A stretch of 64,000 nt of DNA from contig MESI01000018.1 in NCBI GenBank assembly GCA_001770935.1, positions 38,086 to 102,085 of the forward strand, given 5' to 3'. How positions within the stretch are numbered: the first letter of the stretch is position 1; each line of letters begins with the position of its first letter. The stretch comes from Burkholderiales bacterium RIFCSPLOWO2_12_FULL_61_40. Its GTDB lineage: Bacteria > Pseudomonadota > Gammaproteobacteria > Burkholderiales > Burkholderiaceae_C. A program made the translations under genes and the position numbers. The notes under the pieces are model-generated. The model made no database searches and was not told the origin of the DNA. It saw nothing but the letters and a program-made list of their open reading frames with translations. Below, piece after piece: positions 44,783 through 54,637 of the stretch.

Positions 44783-44844
44783 AGGCGCTATCATTGTGGT
44801 AGCGCCTCCCGTACATTCTGTAGGGGGCTAGAGGCATATTTTGT
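44783..44844 (+). repeat. Dispersed repeat copy F between glyA and nrdR
   Basis: AGGCGCTA (44783-44790) pairs perfectly with TAGCGCCT across nine bases; the element continues CCCGTACATTCTGTAG to GGGGCTAGAGGCATATTTTG. The strengthened stem may help end or protect the glyA message, but there is no T run right after it. Confidence 0.75.
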
Positions 44845-44866
44845 ATATATTCAGACCAAATACGCC

Positions 44867-45316
44867 ATGAAGTGTCCCTTTTGCAGCCACTCAGAAACCC
44901 AGGTTGTAGAAACACGAGTATCGGAAGACGGCGGCTTTATCCGCCGCCGCCGTCAGTGCGGCTCGTGTGAAAAGCGATTCACCACCTACGAGCGTCCAGA
45001 AGTCACCTTTCCGGTGGTGGTAAAAAAAGACGGGCGGCGCATCGAGTACGACGCATCCAAGCTGCGCGCATCCTTCTCACTGGCCCTGCGCAAGCGCCCC
45101 GTGAGCACTGAGCAAGTAGGGTCAGCCATCGAACGCATTGAAGAAATGTTGCTGAACCTGGGCCAGCGCGAAATCCCATCGCACCGCATAGGCGAGCTGG
45201 TGATGCGGGAACTCAAAAAGCTCGACAAAATCGCCTACATCCGCTTCGCCAGCGTGTACCGGAGCTTCGAAGATATTGACGAGTTCAAGACGCTGGTGGA
45301 TGAGGTGCGTCGGTAA
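44867..45316 (+). CDS. nrdR: Transcriptional repressor NrdR
   Basis: NrdR represses ribonucleotide reductase genes and senses ATP/dATP. The 149-residue protein has a zinc ribbon with Cys3, Cys6, Cys31 and Cys34 (MKCPFCSH...QCGSCEKRF) and an ATP-cone domain (about 49-139; [30 protein letters not shown]). The length and the glyA-nrdR-rib order are typical of Burkholderiales. Confidence 0.96.
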   Translation: MKCPFCSHSETQVVETRVSEDGGFIRRRRQCGSCEKRFTTYERPEVTFPVVVKKDGRRIEYDASKLRASFSLALRKRPVSTEQVGSAIERIEEMLLNLGQREIPSHRIGELVMRELKKLDKIAYIRFASVYRSFEDIDEFKTLVDEVRR

Positions 45317-45413
45317 ATTTTTGCACGCTCTTTAAATTGACCGTCCAGAGAGCGGTTGCCACCTTTTATCGCTTGGTGGTCACCACGACCGAAGCTGGCG
45401 CTACATTGGCGTA

Positions 45414-45974
45414 ATGAACATCGGTTACACCAACAGTAGTCATAAATTACAGACTCAAGGCTTCACGCTCATTGAGCTTATGGTTGTTGTTTCGATAATG
45501 AGCATCATTGCTGCACTTGCAGCACCTTCTTGGAATAGATTGATTGTATCCAACCGTATTCGCGCAGCAGTAAACGACTGGACTCTATCTATGCAGTTTG
45601 CCAGATCTGAAGCGCTTCGGCTCAATATTCCAGTAACTATATGCCCTAGTAGTAGTGGAACAACCTGTACGGCGTCTGACTTTGAAGCCGGTTGGATTGT
45701 AAAAACGCAATTGCCTGCGATTGCAGGTATAGTTTTACAAGATACTTTACCAAGGCAACATTTGACCATGGTCCCCAATTTGTCGGCCAGAAGAAACATA
45801 ACATTCCTCCCGAATGGATCGTTAATCGGTAACTACGTTGGTGTACACATTACAGTGCGTGACGATCCCGCGGACGATGATACCGTTTCGCGGCATATTT
45901 GCGTTCCCCGGACCGGGCGAATTAAAGTCTACACAGATGAGCAGTACATGCTCTTGCCAGCTTCAGCTTGCTGA
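45414..45974 (+). CDS. fimT: Minor pilin FimT/GspH-like
   Basis: A 186-residue pseudopilin. A 16-residue leader ends in Gly before the prepilin helix FTLIELMVVVSIMSIIAALAAPSWNRLI, with Glu at position +5; the C-terminal domain is GspH/FimT-like with a terminal cysteine. It is processed by PilD and probably helps prime the type IV pilus. First gene of the rightward minor pilin operon; pilV follows after ten bases. This operon is visibly AT-richer than its neighbours. Confidence 0.88.
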   Translation: MNIGYTNSSHKLQTQGFTLIELMVVVSIMSIIAALAAPSWNRLIVSNRIRAAVNDWTLSMQFARSEALRLNIPVTICPSSSGTTCTASDFEAGWIVKTQLPAIAGIVLQDTLPRQHLTMVPNLSARRNITFLPNGSLIGNYVGVHITVRDDPADDDTVSRHICVPRTGRIKVYTDEQYMLLPASAC

Positions 45975-45984
45975 AGGTTTGTAT

Positions 45985-46599
45985 ATGAGTAAACTGAAAT
46001 TGAAATATTTGGTATCCACAAATACTCAGCGTGGCTCCAGTTTGATTGAGGTCCTTATCACCATGCTGATAGTGGCGGTCGGACTCCTGGGGGCTGGTGG
46101 ATTGCAAATCGCAGCCACCCGATACCAACAAACAGCAATCATGCGGAGCCAAGCGATTGTTCAAGCGCAGTTTATTGCAGAAAAAATCAAAGCGAACAAC
46201 GCAGCAGTTCTGGTCGCCGGACCACCCAATCAGGCAAGCACCTATCTGGCGCCAGATGCATATACTGCGGCCACACTGGCGGCGCTGCCTGCTGACCCTG
46301 GGTGCGGATTGGCAGCAGGATCAACATGCACGGGAATTCAATCGGCGGTCAGGGACATGCGCGATTGGCGCATGTCCATTGCTTCGCTACCTGGTGGACG
46401 GGGCTCGATAGAGCCAGTTACCAGCGGGGGAAGCACAGACCCTATTGCGCGACGGATCGTAGTGATGTGGCGGGAAAAGCAGGATAACGAAATTGGTACA
46501 AATGCAAACCCGAACCCTAATGATGCCCCGATGGACCCAAACTGCACAGCGCCAAGAGTGGGCGGAATTCGCTGCTACACAATGGTGGTAACACCATGA
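45985..46599 (+). CDS. pilV: Minor pilin PilV
   Basis: A 204-residue prepilin with leader MSKLKLKYLVSTNTQRG and helix SSLIEVLITMLIVAVGLLGAGGLQIAATRYQQ. The LIEVLITMLIVAVGLLG pattern is typical of PilV, where Ser often replaces Phe at +1. AAGG precedes the ATG at 45985; the longer frame from 45838 overlaps fimT and is rejected. It overlaps pilW by four bases. Confidence 0.88.
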   Translation: MSKLKLKYLVSTNTQRGSSLIEVLITMLIVAVGLLGAGGLQIAATRYQQTAIMRSQAIVQAQFIAEKIKANNAAVLVAGPPNQASTYLAPDAYTAATLAALPADPGCGLAAGSTCTGIQSAVRDMRDWRMSIASLPGGRGSIEPVTSGGSTDPIARRIVVMWREKQDNEIGTNANPNPNDAPMDPNCTAPRVGGIRCYTMVVTP

Positions 46600-47690
46600 A
46601 AACCGTATCTCCATTCAATCTATTGAAGCAACAAAATGGTGTCACGCTAATTGAAATGTTGGTTAGCATCACTATTGGATTAGTTTTCATGATTGCAATA
46701 GGTTTTGCCTACATGAACAGCACCAATGCGGCAAGGCAGCGTGAAAACCAATCTGAATTAAATGAACCTACTAGTGTCGTTATGCGTATGCTGCGCCATG
46801 ACGTATCCCTTGCTGGGTACGTGGACGTTTTTGACATGGATGCAACAGCTAGCAATGGCCGCCACCCTCAGGCAGCATCGGTACTTGTTCCGGGCAATGA
46901 AACCCTTACCAATTTATACCGTCGCGCCCCAATGCCTACCCCAATTGGCACACCACTCACTCAGTTTTTCCCGGGATTAATGCCAATATTCGGGTGTGAC
47001 GGCGCAATGAATAGCACTCCTTTTGCCATTTCCACCACCGCAACTGCAACTGTACTCACTTGTGGTGCAAACAGCACGACCAGTCAAACGCTTCAAATTG
47101 CCTACCAAGCAGCCCCATCGGCAACCACAACAGCAATTGCAAGCTTAGGTACCCCAAATGGAAATACAGGTGAAGGCAGAGACTGCAATGAACAAGGTTT
47201 GACAGCGCCAATAACCGGTGGGCGGGAAGCGAAGTTTGCTATTAACAGGTACTTCATTAATGTGAGTTCTGATGGAGTCAATGAACTATATTGCTCCGGC
47301 TCTGGTAATGTGATCGCACAACCAATTGCGCGTGGTGTGGAAGAGTTTGTTATCCGGTATCAAACCGCTAACCCAGGGCTCTCAACCTCATTAACTGCGG
47401 CAGGTAGTGCGCAATCGCAATATGCATCGGCAGCCACAGTCAGTGCATCTGCGCTGGGTTGGGCTAATGTAACAGCCGTTGAGATTTGTATGATCTCGGC
47501 AACATCAGGCAATAGCGGAGCCGCTGCAACAGGCACGACTCAATTGCAACCAACTCGCCCTACTTGCGTTCGCGATTCCAGCGGCAACTTCAATGCCAAT
47601 ATAACCAGAACGGCTGGCGACACCCGGCTCTGGAAACGCTTCATTTCTGTAGTTTCTGTTCGAAATGCAATATTCTCCACCCCATATTAA
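46596..47690 (+). CDS. pilW: Minor pilin PilW
   Basis: A 364-residue minor pilin with helix VTLIEMLVSITIGLVFMIAIGFAYMNS after a leader ending in NG. The body is long and Thr/Ala-rich, with the PilW-type ending (VEICMISATSG...TCVRDSSGNF...LWKRFISVVSVRN). PilV, PilW, PilX, PilY1 and PilE assemble a tip/priming complex. ATGA overlap with pilV and a 26-base overlap with pilX indicate a compact operon. Confidence 0.87.
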   Translation: MKTVSPFNLLKQQNGVTLIEMLVSITIGLVFMIAIGFAYMNSTNAARQRENQSELNEPTSVVMRMLRHDVSLAGYVDVFDMDATASNGRHPQAASVLVPGNETLTNLYRRAPMPTPIGTPLTQFFPGLMPIFGCDGAMNSTPFAISTTATATVLTCGANSTTSQTLQIAYQAAPSATTTAIASLGTPNGNTGEGRDCNEQGLTAPITGGREAKFAINRYFINVSSDGVNELYCSGSGNVIAQPIARGVEEFVIRYQTANPGLSTSLTAAGSAQSQYASAATVSASALGWANVTAVEICMISATSGNSGAAATGTTQLQPTRPTCVRDSSGNFNANITRTAGDTRLWKRFISVVSVRNAIFSTPY

Positions 47691-48408
47691 AAATACTTAC
47701 CGTAAACCCATGGTTCAGCATGGGTTTGTGCTGGTAACTGCTTTGATATTCCTTGTGGTTTTATCACTGCTAGGAGTTATGGCTGTGCGTGGTTCATTAT
47801 TTGAAGAGCGATTCGCTGCCAACGACCGGGATCTAGCAGTTGCTCGAGAAAATGCCGAGCTAGCCCTGAGAGATGCAGAGCGCGATATTTTGGGGCAACG
47901 TTTTGATCGACAGTTTTGCGCCGCAGTACCCTGCACCACATTACGACCTGCTGGAACTCGACCAGCAAGCGCAGCTGATGCTAATTTTTGGATCGGATCC
48001 AACGAAGCCATCGCGGATATTGGCAGAGATGATGGTGGCAGAGGTCTAGCCACAAACCTTAGAGGTGTTTACACCGGATTGTCAGCAGCAGCATGTGGAC
48101 AACCCATATGGAGTGGCGCTGATTGGAATGATGGTGTGGCACGCACCTGCGTTGCAGGCAGTGCGATTGGAACTAACGCCGTGCCAACAACGGCCTACGG
48201 CACTTTTACCGATGCCCCATTTTCTCAGCAAGGAGTCACCCCACCAAGGTACCTCGTGGAGATGTTCACCGCCAATGATCTTCAAATTGGTAACGGAAAT
48301 TCAAACAAAATTGTATTCCGCATAACAGCCGTTGGTTTTGGTCGAACCACTGGTCCTAATGGTGCACGCACCTCGGTCACACTCCAATCCGCCTTTTCGG
48401 CACTTTGA
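47665..48408 (+). CDS. pilX: Minor pilin PilX
   Basis: A 247-residue pilin-like protein. The helix FVLVTALIFLVVLSLLGVMAVRGSLFEERFAANDRDL with an AENAELALRDAERDI continuation is characteristic of PilX. The leader is 20 residues if translation begins at 47665, which overlaps pilW, or five residues from 47710; neither has a clear ribosome site. Confidence 0.85.
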   Translation: MQYSPPHIKNTYRKPMVQHGFVLVTALIFLVVLSLLGVMAVRGSLFEERFAANDRDLAVARENAELALRDAERDILGQRFDRQFCAAVPCTTLRPAGTRPASAADANFWIGSNEAIADIGRDDGGRGLATNLRGVYTGLSAAACGQPIWSGADWNDGVARTCVAGSAIGTNAVPTTAYGTFTDAPFSQQGVTPPRYLVEMFTANDLQIGNGNSNKIVFRITAVGFGRTTGPNGARTSVTLQSAFSAL

Positions 48409-48425
48409 AATAAATGGGGAATGTC

Positions 48426-51400
48426 ATGCGATCCACTATCTTGAAACCGAGCTGGGCAAATTTCTCGACTTCACTCATTGCACTAAGCCTATGTCTAGGC
48501 AATCTGACCTCAGCCAGTGCATTTACACCCAGTCAACAACCTCCAGAGAGTACAGCCGTCCCTGGAAATGTGCTGCTGGCACTCTCAGTTGAATTTCCAA
48601 CGGGCCTGCAGGTCTCTTACACAGCAGGCTTCAGCGTACTAACAAAATACGATGGCTATTTTGACAATCGAAAGTGTTATACATATTCCAGTTCGGATGA
48701 AGCATTCCAACCAGTCAGCGCACTGAATACCAATGGAACTTGCCCCGTTGCAAGTCAATGGAGTGGTAATTTGTTGAATTGGTTGACCATGACCAACGTC
48801 GACCAATTTCGCTATGTCATGACCGGTGGCACGCGTGACAGTTTTTCAAGTATGGCGGGCACTTACCCAGGCGACATTAATGCCAGAACTGTACTGATTC
48901 GCTCGTTTAGTGACCGAAACAGCTATAACCCCAATAAAACAGTTACCGGCCTCGCCGGGATGCCGCTTTCCGGAACAAAAATCGTGCGCTCAGCAGGTTT
49001 TGGTTCAAAGTTTATTGTATCTGGATCCAATAACTTTGTTGACTTGTCGTCTGCGAACCGGCTTGCGACCTGTGCTGCAACCCCGTTACCATCAACCGGC
49101 GCTTGTTACAACATCCGTGTACGGGTTTGCGAGACCGTTCCACCAGGCCAGGCAGTACCGACTGTTGGCCTTGAGTCGAATTGCAAAAGTAATTACTCGT
49201 ACGTTAGTGGCGGCACTACTATTATTTACCCTAAACCAGAGGGATTAATTCAAGAATATGCCAATGCCTTACGATTCGGCGCTTTTGGCTATCTAAATGA
49301 AACGGGGAACAACCGCAGTGGAGGAGTACTTCGTTCAGCGATGAAAAGTGTGGGTGCCACCGCAGCGACTGCGACGGGCGTTACAGAAAATACCGCCAAT
49401 GAATGGGATGCCACAACGGGTATTATGATTAACAATCCCGATCCTGCTGATGCTACAGCCAGTAGCGTAAGCAATTCAGGCTTGATGAATTACTTTAACA
49501 AATTCGGCTACGCTGCGGGTTACAAAGGTAACGATCCCGTGGGGGAAATGTATTACGCGGCCCAACTCTACATGCGCGGAAAAACACCGCCTACAAGTTA
49601 TTCTGACAACTTGACTGCTGCACTAAAAGATGACTTTCCCGTAATTACGGGCAGTAACTTGAGAGCGGGGCAGACTCGTGACCCCATTATCAACACCTGT
49701 CAAAAGAATTTTATCCTGGGTATCGGAGATATCTATACCCACTGCGATGGCAATCTTCCTGGATCAACTTCGGCTGCTTGTACAGGTGGCACCCCCTCCG
49801 ACCCAGACAACCTGAATGTTCAAACGCTTTGGCATACAACAGCAGGACTGGAAGGAATTGCCGACAATGGTTGGTATGACTCAGGCAACGGAAGAAACGG
49901 CACTCCTTACATGGCAGGACTCGCACACTGGGCCAATACCAACGACATCCGCACAGACCTCAGTGGCAAACAAACCATCAGCACATATTGGGTAGACGTT
50001 CTGGAGAACAACGCCAACAATGTGGCTGCGGCAAGTCTTTGGAAGTCCCAATTTTGGCTCACTGCCAAATATGGGGGCTTCGATACGAGTTTGGTAACCG
50101 GCAACAATCCAAATACCGTCCCTGCTTCCTGGGATGCTAATAGTGATGGCATACCCGACACCTGGTTCGCAGGCAGTAACCCCACCTCAATGAAAGCAGG
50201 CCTTACTGCTGCCTTTGCCGATATTGCGATTCGTTCGGGGGTTAACTCGGCCTCCAGCGCTGCAGTCACATCGAACCGGCAAACGTCAAACAGCCAAGTT
50301 CTTTACGCAGGATACAACCCCAAAGGTTGGATGGGCAATGTGCGTGCATGTTCCCCCACGCAAACGGCTGCTCAATGTGATGCAACGCCAACATGGGAAT
50401 CTTCACAATGGTTCAAAACACTCACGTCTACTTACACCACACCGCCAAGTTACGTCACTACGCCGTTGACACCTACCACTCGCAAGATATTTACATCGTC
50501 CCTGAGTGGTGCTTCGCTCACATCCATGCCGTTTCTGTATAACAGCCTAAATACAACGCAAAAAGCAATTCTTGACGCAACAGACAGCCAGGGCCCGGCG
50601 CGGGTGGATTTTTTGCGGGGAAACAGAAGCAATGAGAACGTTATTTTCCGAAAAAGGGAAGACACATTGTTAGGTGATATTGTCAATTCAGGCGTAACTT
50701 ATCTATCAGGTGCAGGACCAGCCTATGCAGGCAATGTCCAGACGGCTTATCTGGCGTTTCGTACCGCCAACAAAGTGCGTCGACCCGTAGTTTATGTCGG
50801 TGCAAACGATGGCATGTTGCACGCTTTCTCTGGCGTCAACGGGAAGGAGTTGTTTGCATACATTCCTGCTTCCGTTTTCAACAACCTGCCGTCTCTTACG
50901 GCATTGGGGTTTCAACACAAGTTCTTTGTGGATGGCACCCCAATGGTCGGAGACATCCAGCAAAACCCAAGCACATGGAAAACGGTACTGGTTGGTGGAC
51001 TAGGCGCTGGCGGCAAAGGGTATTACGCACTCAACATTACAGACCAGAATGCTTTTTCGACTTCGTGGTCCGACACTACCCTCACTGCTTTACCAAGCAT
51101 TGAAACCGGTGCCGAAGCCACAGCAAAAGAGGCTACGCTGAGCACGTTGCCGATGTGGGAATACACGTCGAACCAAGACGCAGACATGGGTTATACGTTT
51201 AACGAGCCTGCCCTTGACCCATTCAACGGTGCCTATCGACAAATTGCAAAAGTGGCGGACAACGCAACTAACGAAGGAGTTTGGCGCGTCATCGTTGGTA
51301 ATGGTTATGGATCTACCGCAGGCAAGGCAGCATTATTTATGCTGGATGCGAATACTGGTGCCGACACTGGCACTGGACTTGCGCCAACCAAGTTGATTGC

Positions 51401-52250
51401 CGATTCTGGCCCTAATAACGGGCTTTCTGCTCCTACCCCTGTGGATACCGATAAAGATGGTCTGATTGATACAGTCTATGCTGGCGATGCATTGGGCAAT
51501 ATGCACAAATTCCAGTTCTCAAAACAAAATACGGCAGGAACAGACTATGTATTGGCACCTGCCGGTACGGCAGGCGGCGGCGCATGGCGCCACATCGGAA
51601 TCTTGTTCGCAACAGGCCAACCTATTAGTACAGCGCCTTCCGTGTCGCCGTCTTGTGAAGGAATTGGTTGGAACGTATCTTTTGGCACTGGAAAGTTGAA
51701 CGAAAGTGGAGACTATGCCGACACCTCCGCACGCGGCTTCTATGCTGTTGACGACAAAAATCCGTCGTCCGCCCTTACCGTTGCAGGAACGCACCTATTA
51801 AACATCCCCTACACTACATCCGTCGTTTCAACGTCCTCAGTGCGGACATGGACCGCACCCACACAAGTTGGAACGCGCGGTTGGAAAATGGCATTTACGG
51901 GTGGAGAGCGTGTGCTGTCAAACTCGACCTTGCCACCCGATACAGGAGTTGTTCTCTTTGCCACGACAAAACCCACGGGTGATGTGTGTGCACCGGGCAA
52001 TGCCGGGTTCATCATGGCTGTTAATCTGTGCTCCGGGAAAATTGGCGACCTTAGCGTGGCAGGAACATTGGTTGGCGGTTTAGGCGTTGATTCAACGGGG
52101 GTCGTGAAGGTCAGTAACACATTCACCAATACCGACAATAAACAACAGATAGTTTGCAACCAAGACGCATGTAAGGGACCGGGGCCTACGTTGTCTCCAG
52201 TAATTGCCCCTAAGGGACGTTACTCTTGGCGCGAAATATTTACCAAATGA
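48426..52250 (+). CDS. pilY1: Type IV pilus tip-associated protein PilY1
   Basis: A 1274-residue exported protein with a signal peptide (to about residue 32). The C-terminal half is the PilY1 beta-propeller (PVVYVGANDGMLHAFSGVNGKELFAYIPASVFNNLPSL). A calcium site DTDKDGLIDTVYAGD lies at about 1007-1021 and a second DxNxDGxxD motif (DANSDGIPD) near 575. I see no DxSxS metal-ion motif of a von Willebrand A domain in the N-terminal half, unlike Pseudomonas PilY1. PilY1 controls pilus extension and adhesion. The ATG at 48426 has GGGGA upstream. The gene is AT-richer than the flanking core genes. Confidence 0.9.
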   Translation: MRSTILKPSWANFSTSLIALSLCLGNLTSASAFTPSQQPPESTAVPGNVLLALSVEFPTGLQVSYTAGFSVLTKYDGYFDNRKCYTYSSSDEAFQPVSALNTNGTCPVASQWSGNLLNWLTMTNVDQFRYVMTGGTRDSFSSMAGTYPGDINARTVLIRSFSDRNSYNPNKTVTGLAGMPLSGTKIVRSAGFGSKFIVSGSNNFVDLSSANRLATCAATPLPSTGACYNIRVRVCETVPPGQAVPTVGLESNCKSNYSYVSGGTTIIYPKPEGLIQEYANALRFGAFGYLNETGNNRSGGVLRSAMKSVGATAATATGVTENTANEWDATTGIMINNPDPADATASSVSNSGLMNYFNKFGYAAGYKGNDPVGEMYYAAQLYMRGKTPPTSYSDNLTAALKDDFPVITGSNLRAGQTRDPIINTCQKNFILGIGDIYTHCDGNLPGSTSAACTGGTPSDPDNLNVQTLWHTTAGLEGIADNGWYDSGNGRNGTPYMAGLAHWANTNDIRTDLSGKQTISTYWVDVLENNANNVAAASLWKSQFWLTAKYGGFDTSLVTGNNPNTVPASWDANSDGIPDTWFAGSNPTSMKAGLTAAFADIAIRSGVNSASSAAVTSNRQTSNSQVLYAGYNPKGWMGNVRACSPTQTAAQCDATPTWESSQWFKTLTSTYTTPPSYVTTPLTPTTRKIFTSSLSGASLTSMPFLYNSLNTTQKAILDATDSQGPARVDFLRGNRSNENVIFRKREDTLLGDIVNSGVTYLSGAGPAYAGNVQTAYLAFRTANKVRRPVVYVGANDGMLHAFSGVNGKELFAYIPASVFNNLPSLTALGFQHKFFVDGTPMVGDIQQNPSTWKTVLVGGLGAGGKGYYALNITDQNAFSTSWSDTTLTALPSIETGAEATAKEATLSTLPMWEYTSNQDADMGYTFNEPALDPFNGAYRQIAKVADNATNEGVWRVIVGNGYGSTAGKAALFMLDANTGADTGTGLAPTKLIADSGPNNGLSAPTPVDTDKDGLIDTVYAGDALGNMHKFQFSKQNTAGTDYVLAPAGTAGGGAWRHIGILFATGQPISTAPSVSPSCEGIGWNVSFGTGKLNESGDYADTSARGFYAVDDKNPSSALTVAGTHLLNIPYTTSVVSTSSVRTWTAPTQVGTRGWKMAFTGGERVLSNSTLPPDTGVVLFATTKPTGDVCAPGNAGFIMAVNLCSGKIGDLSVAGTLVGGLGVDSTGVVKVSNTFTNTDNKQQIVCNQDACKGPGPTLSPVIAPKGRYSWREIFTK

Positions 52251-52735
52251 TCACCATGGGTACCCCAATGTTTAAAAAACTGCGTGGTTTCACGCTGATC
52301 GAGTTGATGATTACAGTTGTAATTGTCGGAATACTCTCCGCGATTGCTATCCCAAGCTATACACAGCATGTGCTCAGAGGGAATCGGGCGGAAGCCAAAA
52401 ATACACTCTTGGCTTTGGCGCAGAGACTTGAACAAAACTACACACTAAGCGGCTCTTACGTCCGCACGCAAGGTGCAACTATTGATGATATTGACAATAC
52501 TACTATTGCAGCCTGGGGGTTGAATCAGATTCCACTCAGTGGGGCCGCTCGCTACACAATTACGTTTCAAGTGGCAAGCCCAACAACCACAGCATTCACA
52601 ATTATTGCGACGCCGACGGGGTCCCAGTCTTCAGATACCACATGCGGCGTGTTAACTCTGGACAATCGGAATCTCAAAGGTGCAGCGGGTCAAAACAATC
52701 GCCACCAAACAACTCGAGATTGTTGGGATCGCTAG
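52247..52735 (+). CDS. pilE: Type IV pilin PilE
   Basis: A pilin with leader ending MFKKLRG and helix FTLIELMITVVIVGILSAIAIPSYTQHVLRGNRAEAKNTLLALAQRLEQNYT. A C-terminal disulfide pair (TCGVLTLDNR...TRDCWDR) is present. Two starts are possible: 52247, overlapping the pilY1 stop as ATGA, or 52268, giving a standard seven-residue leader. PilE in this position is a minor, tip-type pilin rather than the major subunit PilA. Last gene of the operon; ribD begins within about 25 bases. Confidence 0.87.
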   Translation: MITMGTPMFKKLRGFTLIELMITVVIVGILSAIAIPSYTQHVLRGNRAEAKNTLLALAQRLEQNYTLSGSYVRTQGATIDDIDNTTIAAWGLNQIPLSGAARYTITFQVASPTTTAFTIIATPTGSQSSDTTCGVLTLDNRNLKGAAGQNNRHQTTRDCWDR

Positions 52736-52760
52736 CGTGACGGAGGGACAGTATCAGGAC

Positions 52761-53891
52761 ATGCGCCACAATAGGTTGATTGTGGCGTTGCACTTGGCTG
52801 GCGCGCCTATGAGGACTTCACAACCCAATCCACGTGTAGGCTGCGTATTGACCAATTTTAGTGGGGTTATTTTGGGCCAAGGCCACACCCAACGCGCCGG
52901 TGGTCCGCACGCCGAAGTCATGGCCTTGCGCGACGCTGAGTCCAAAGGCCATTCCGTCGTCGGAGCCACGGCCTATGTCACTCTGGAACCCTGTTCCCAC
53001 CACGGCCGCACCGGTCCGTGCTGCGACGCCTTGATTGCGGCAGGCATCAAAAAAGTGGTGGCGTCGATTGCCGACCCCAACCCCCTGGTATCTGGTCAAG
53101 GTTTTTCCCGGCTGAGGGCGGCGGGTGTGGAGGTCGAAGTGCTCCCCACCGATGACCCGCTGACCATTGCCTCGCGCGAGCTCAACATCGGTTTTTTCAG
53201 CCGCATGGTCCGCAAGACGCCCTGGGTGCGCATGAAGGTGGCAGCCTCCCTGGATGGCAAAACAGCTTTGTTAAACGGCGTCAGTCAGTGGATTACTTCG
53301 CCCGAGGCACGTGCCGACGGCCATGCTTGGCGCGCACGCGCCTGCGCCATTCTGACCGGCATTGGCACCGTGCTGCAAGACACGCCGCGCTTGGACGTGC
53401 GATTGGTGGATACGCCGCGTCAGCCGCATGTGGTGGTGGTGGATAGCCATCTCCAAACCCCGACCAACACTCCTCTTTTCATAGCTGGTCGCGCAGTATT
53501 TATCTATGCTGCAACCCAAAATGACTTAAAAAAGTTGGCACTGGAGGCCGCGGGCGCCACTGTCGTTTACCTGCCTGGCAGACACGCGGATGGCAGCCCC
53601 ACCGGCAAAGTGGATCTGGCGGCGATGCTACGGGACTTGGGCAAACGCGAGATCAACGAGTTGCATGTGGAGGCGGGCCACAAACTCAATGGCTCACTGA
53701 TTCGCGAGGCTTTGGTAGACGAGTTTTTAGTCTATCTGGCTCCAAAATTCATCGGACAAGGTTCGGGTATGGCCGATTTTGGGCCGCTGACCGATCTTGC
53801 TGGCGCTTTGCCACTGGAGTTCAAATCAACCGCCATGGTGGGTCCAGACCTGCGGATTGTGGCCCGCGTGGACGGGCGCGACCGTTTTTAA
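52761..53891 (+). CDS. ribD: Bifunctional riboflavin biosynthesis deaminase/reductase RibD
   Basis: RibD deaminates and then reduces the pyrimidine intermediate made by GTP cyclohydrolase II. The N-terminal deaminase has the zinc motif HAEV and PCSHHGRTGPC; the C-terminal reductase has TPWVRMKVAASLDGKTAL, SQWITSPEARADGHAWRA and LHVEAGHKLNGSLI. Length is 376 residues from the ATG at 52761; a GTG at 52737 is an alternative. A dispersed repeat copy is read in frame near residue 240. Head of the rib gene run. Confidence 0.93.
   Translation: MRHNRLIVALHLAGAPMRTSQPNPRVGCVLTNFSGVILGQGHTQRAGGPHAEVMALRDAESKGHSVVGATAYVTLEPCSHHGRTGPCCDALIAAGIKKVVASIADPNPLVSGQGFSRLRAAGVEVEVLPTDDPLTIASRELNIGFFSRMVRKTPWVRMKVAASLDGKTALLNGVSQWITSPEARADGHAWRARACAILTGIGTVLQDTPRLDVRLVDTPRQPHVVVVDSHLQTPTNTPLFIAGRAVFIYAATQNDLKKLALEAAGATVVYLPGRHADGSPTGKVDLAAMLRDLGKREINELHVEAGHKLNGSLIREALVDEFLVYLAPKFIGQGSGMADFGPLTDLAGALPLEFKSTAMVGPDLRIVARVDGRDRF
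53468..53516 (+). repeat. Dispersed repeat copy G, inside ribD
   Basis: ACTCCTCTTTTCATAGC, then TGGTCGCGCAGTATTTATCT and ATGCTGC. It is a more diverged copy lacking the GGGCTAGAG end. It encodes about TPLFIAGRAVFIYAA, where RibD proteins normally have a beta strand. Confidence 0.6.
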
Positions 53892-53949
53892 AGCAGAAGA
53901 ATTGGGGACTTTGGCCAACCCAAGGCCCAAACCCTGCGAAAATACCCCG

Positions 53950-54594
53950 ATGTTTACCGGAATCATCACTGGCGTGGGGCGCATCGTCGCCGTTCACGCC
54001 CTCGGCAGCTCTTCAACGCACGGCAAGCGCCTCACCATTGCGTGCCCGCCCGCTTACCTCGACGATGTCAGTTTGGGCGACAGCATTGCACTCAACGGTG
54101 CGTGCATGACCGTCACCACCCTCGACCCTACGCAACCGCAATTCACGGTGGACATCTCCGCTGAATCGTTGGACAAAACTGCGGGACTGGGGCAGTTGGG
54201 CACCATCAATCTGGAAAAGGCCTTGCGTGCGCACGACCGCTTGGGTGGGCACTTGGTGTCAGGCCATGTGGACGGGATCGGCACTGTGGCGCACTTTGCC
54301 CAAGTGGGTGAGAGTTGGGAATTGCGCATAGTGGCCCCCCGCGCGCTGGCCAAGTACCTGGCGTACAAAGGCTCTATCACGGTCAATGGCGTGAGCCTGA
54401 CGGTGAACCGTATTCAAGATACCGACACCGGCTGTGAAATGAGCATCAACCTGATCCCCCATACGGTGCAGAACACCGCTTTGGGAACCCTGGGCGCAAG
54501 CTCTTCGGTAAATTTGGAAATCGATTTGATCGCGCGTTACGTCGAGCGCATGCTGGGCGCAGACCCGCAGCAAGCCGGACAGCCCGCACCATAA
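53950..54594 (+). CDS. ribE: Riboflavin synthase alpha chain
   Basis: Makes riboflavin from two 6,7-dimethyl-8-ribityllumazine molecules. The 214-residue protein begins with the family's [13 protein letters not shown] and shows the two lumazine-binding repeats ([10 protein letters not shown]...[13 protein letters not shown] and [15 protein letters not shown]...[13 protein letters not shown]). The longer frame from 53797 overlaps ribD and is not used. It is 58 bases from ribD. The symbol is ribC in some species. Confidence 0.95.
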   Translation: MFTGIITGVGRIVAVHALGSSSTHGKRLTIACPPAYLDDVSLGDSIALNGACMTVTTLDPTQPQFTVDISAESLDKTAGLGQLGTINLEKALRAHDRLGGHLVSGHVDGIGTVAHFAQVGESWELRIVAPRALAKYLAYKGSITVNGVSLTVNRIQDTDTGCEMSINLIPHTVQNTALGTLGASSSVNLEIDLIARYVERMLGADPQQAGQPAP

Positions 54595-54637
54595 ACTGGC
54601 GCCCCGCCTTTTATCCCATTTTGTGAAAGACATTTGC

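Noticed and set aside
54595..54637. FMN riboswitch expected before riboflavin genes
   Set aside because: The gaps before ribD, ribE and ribB are too short and lack the conserved FMN aptamer blocks.
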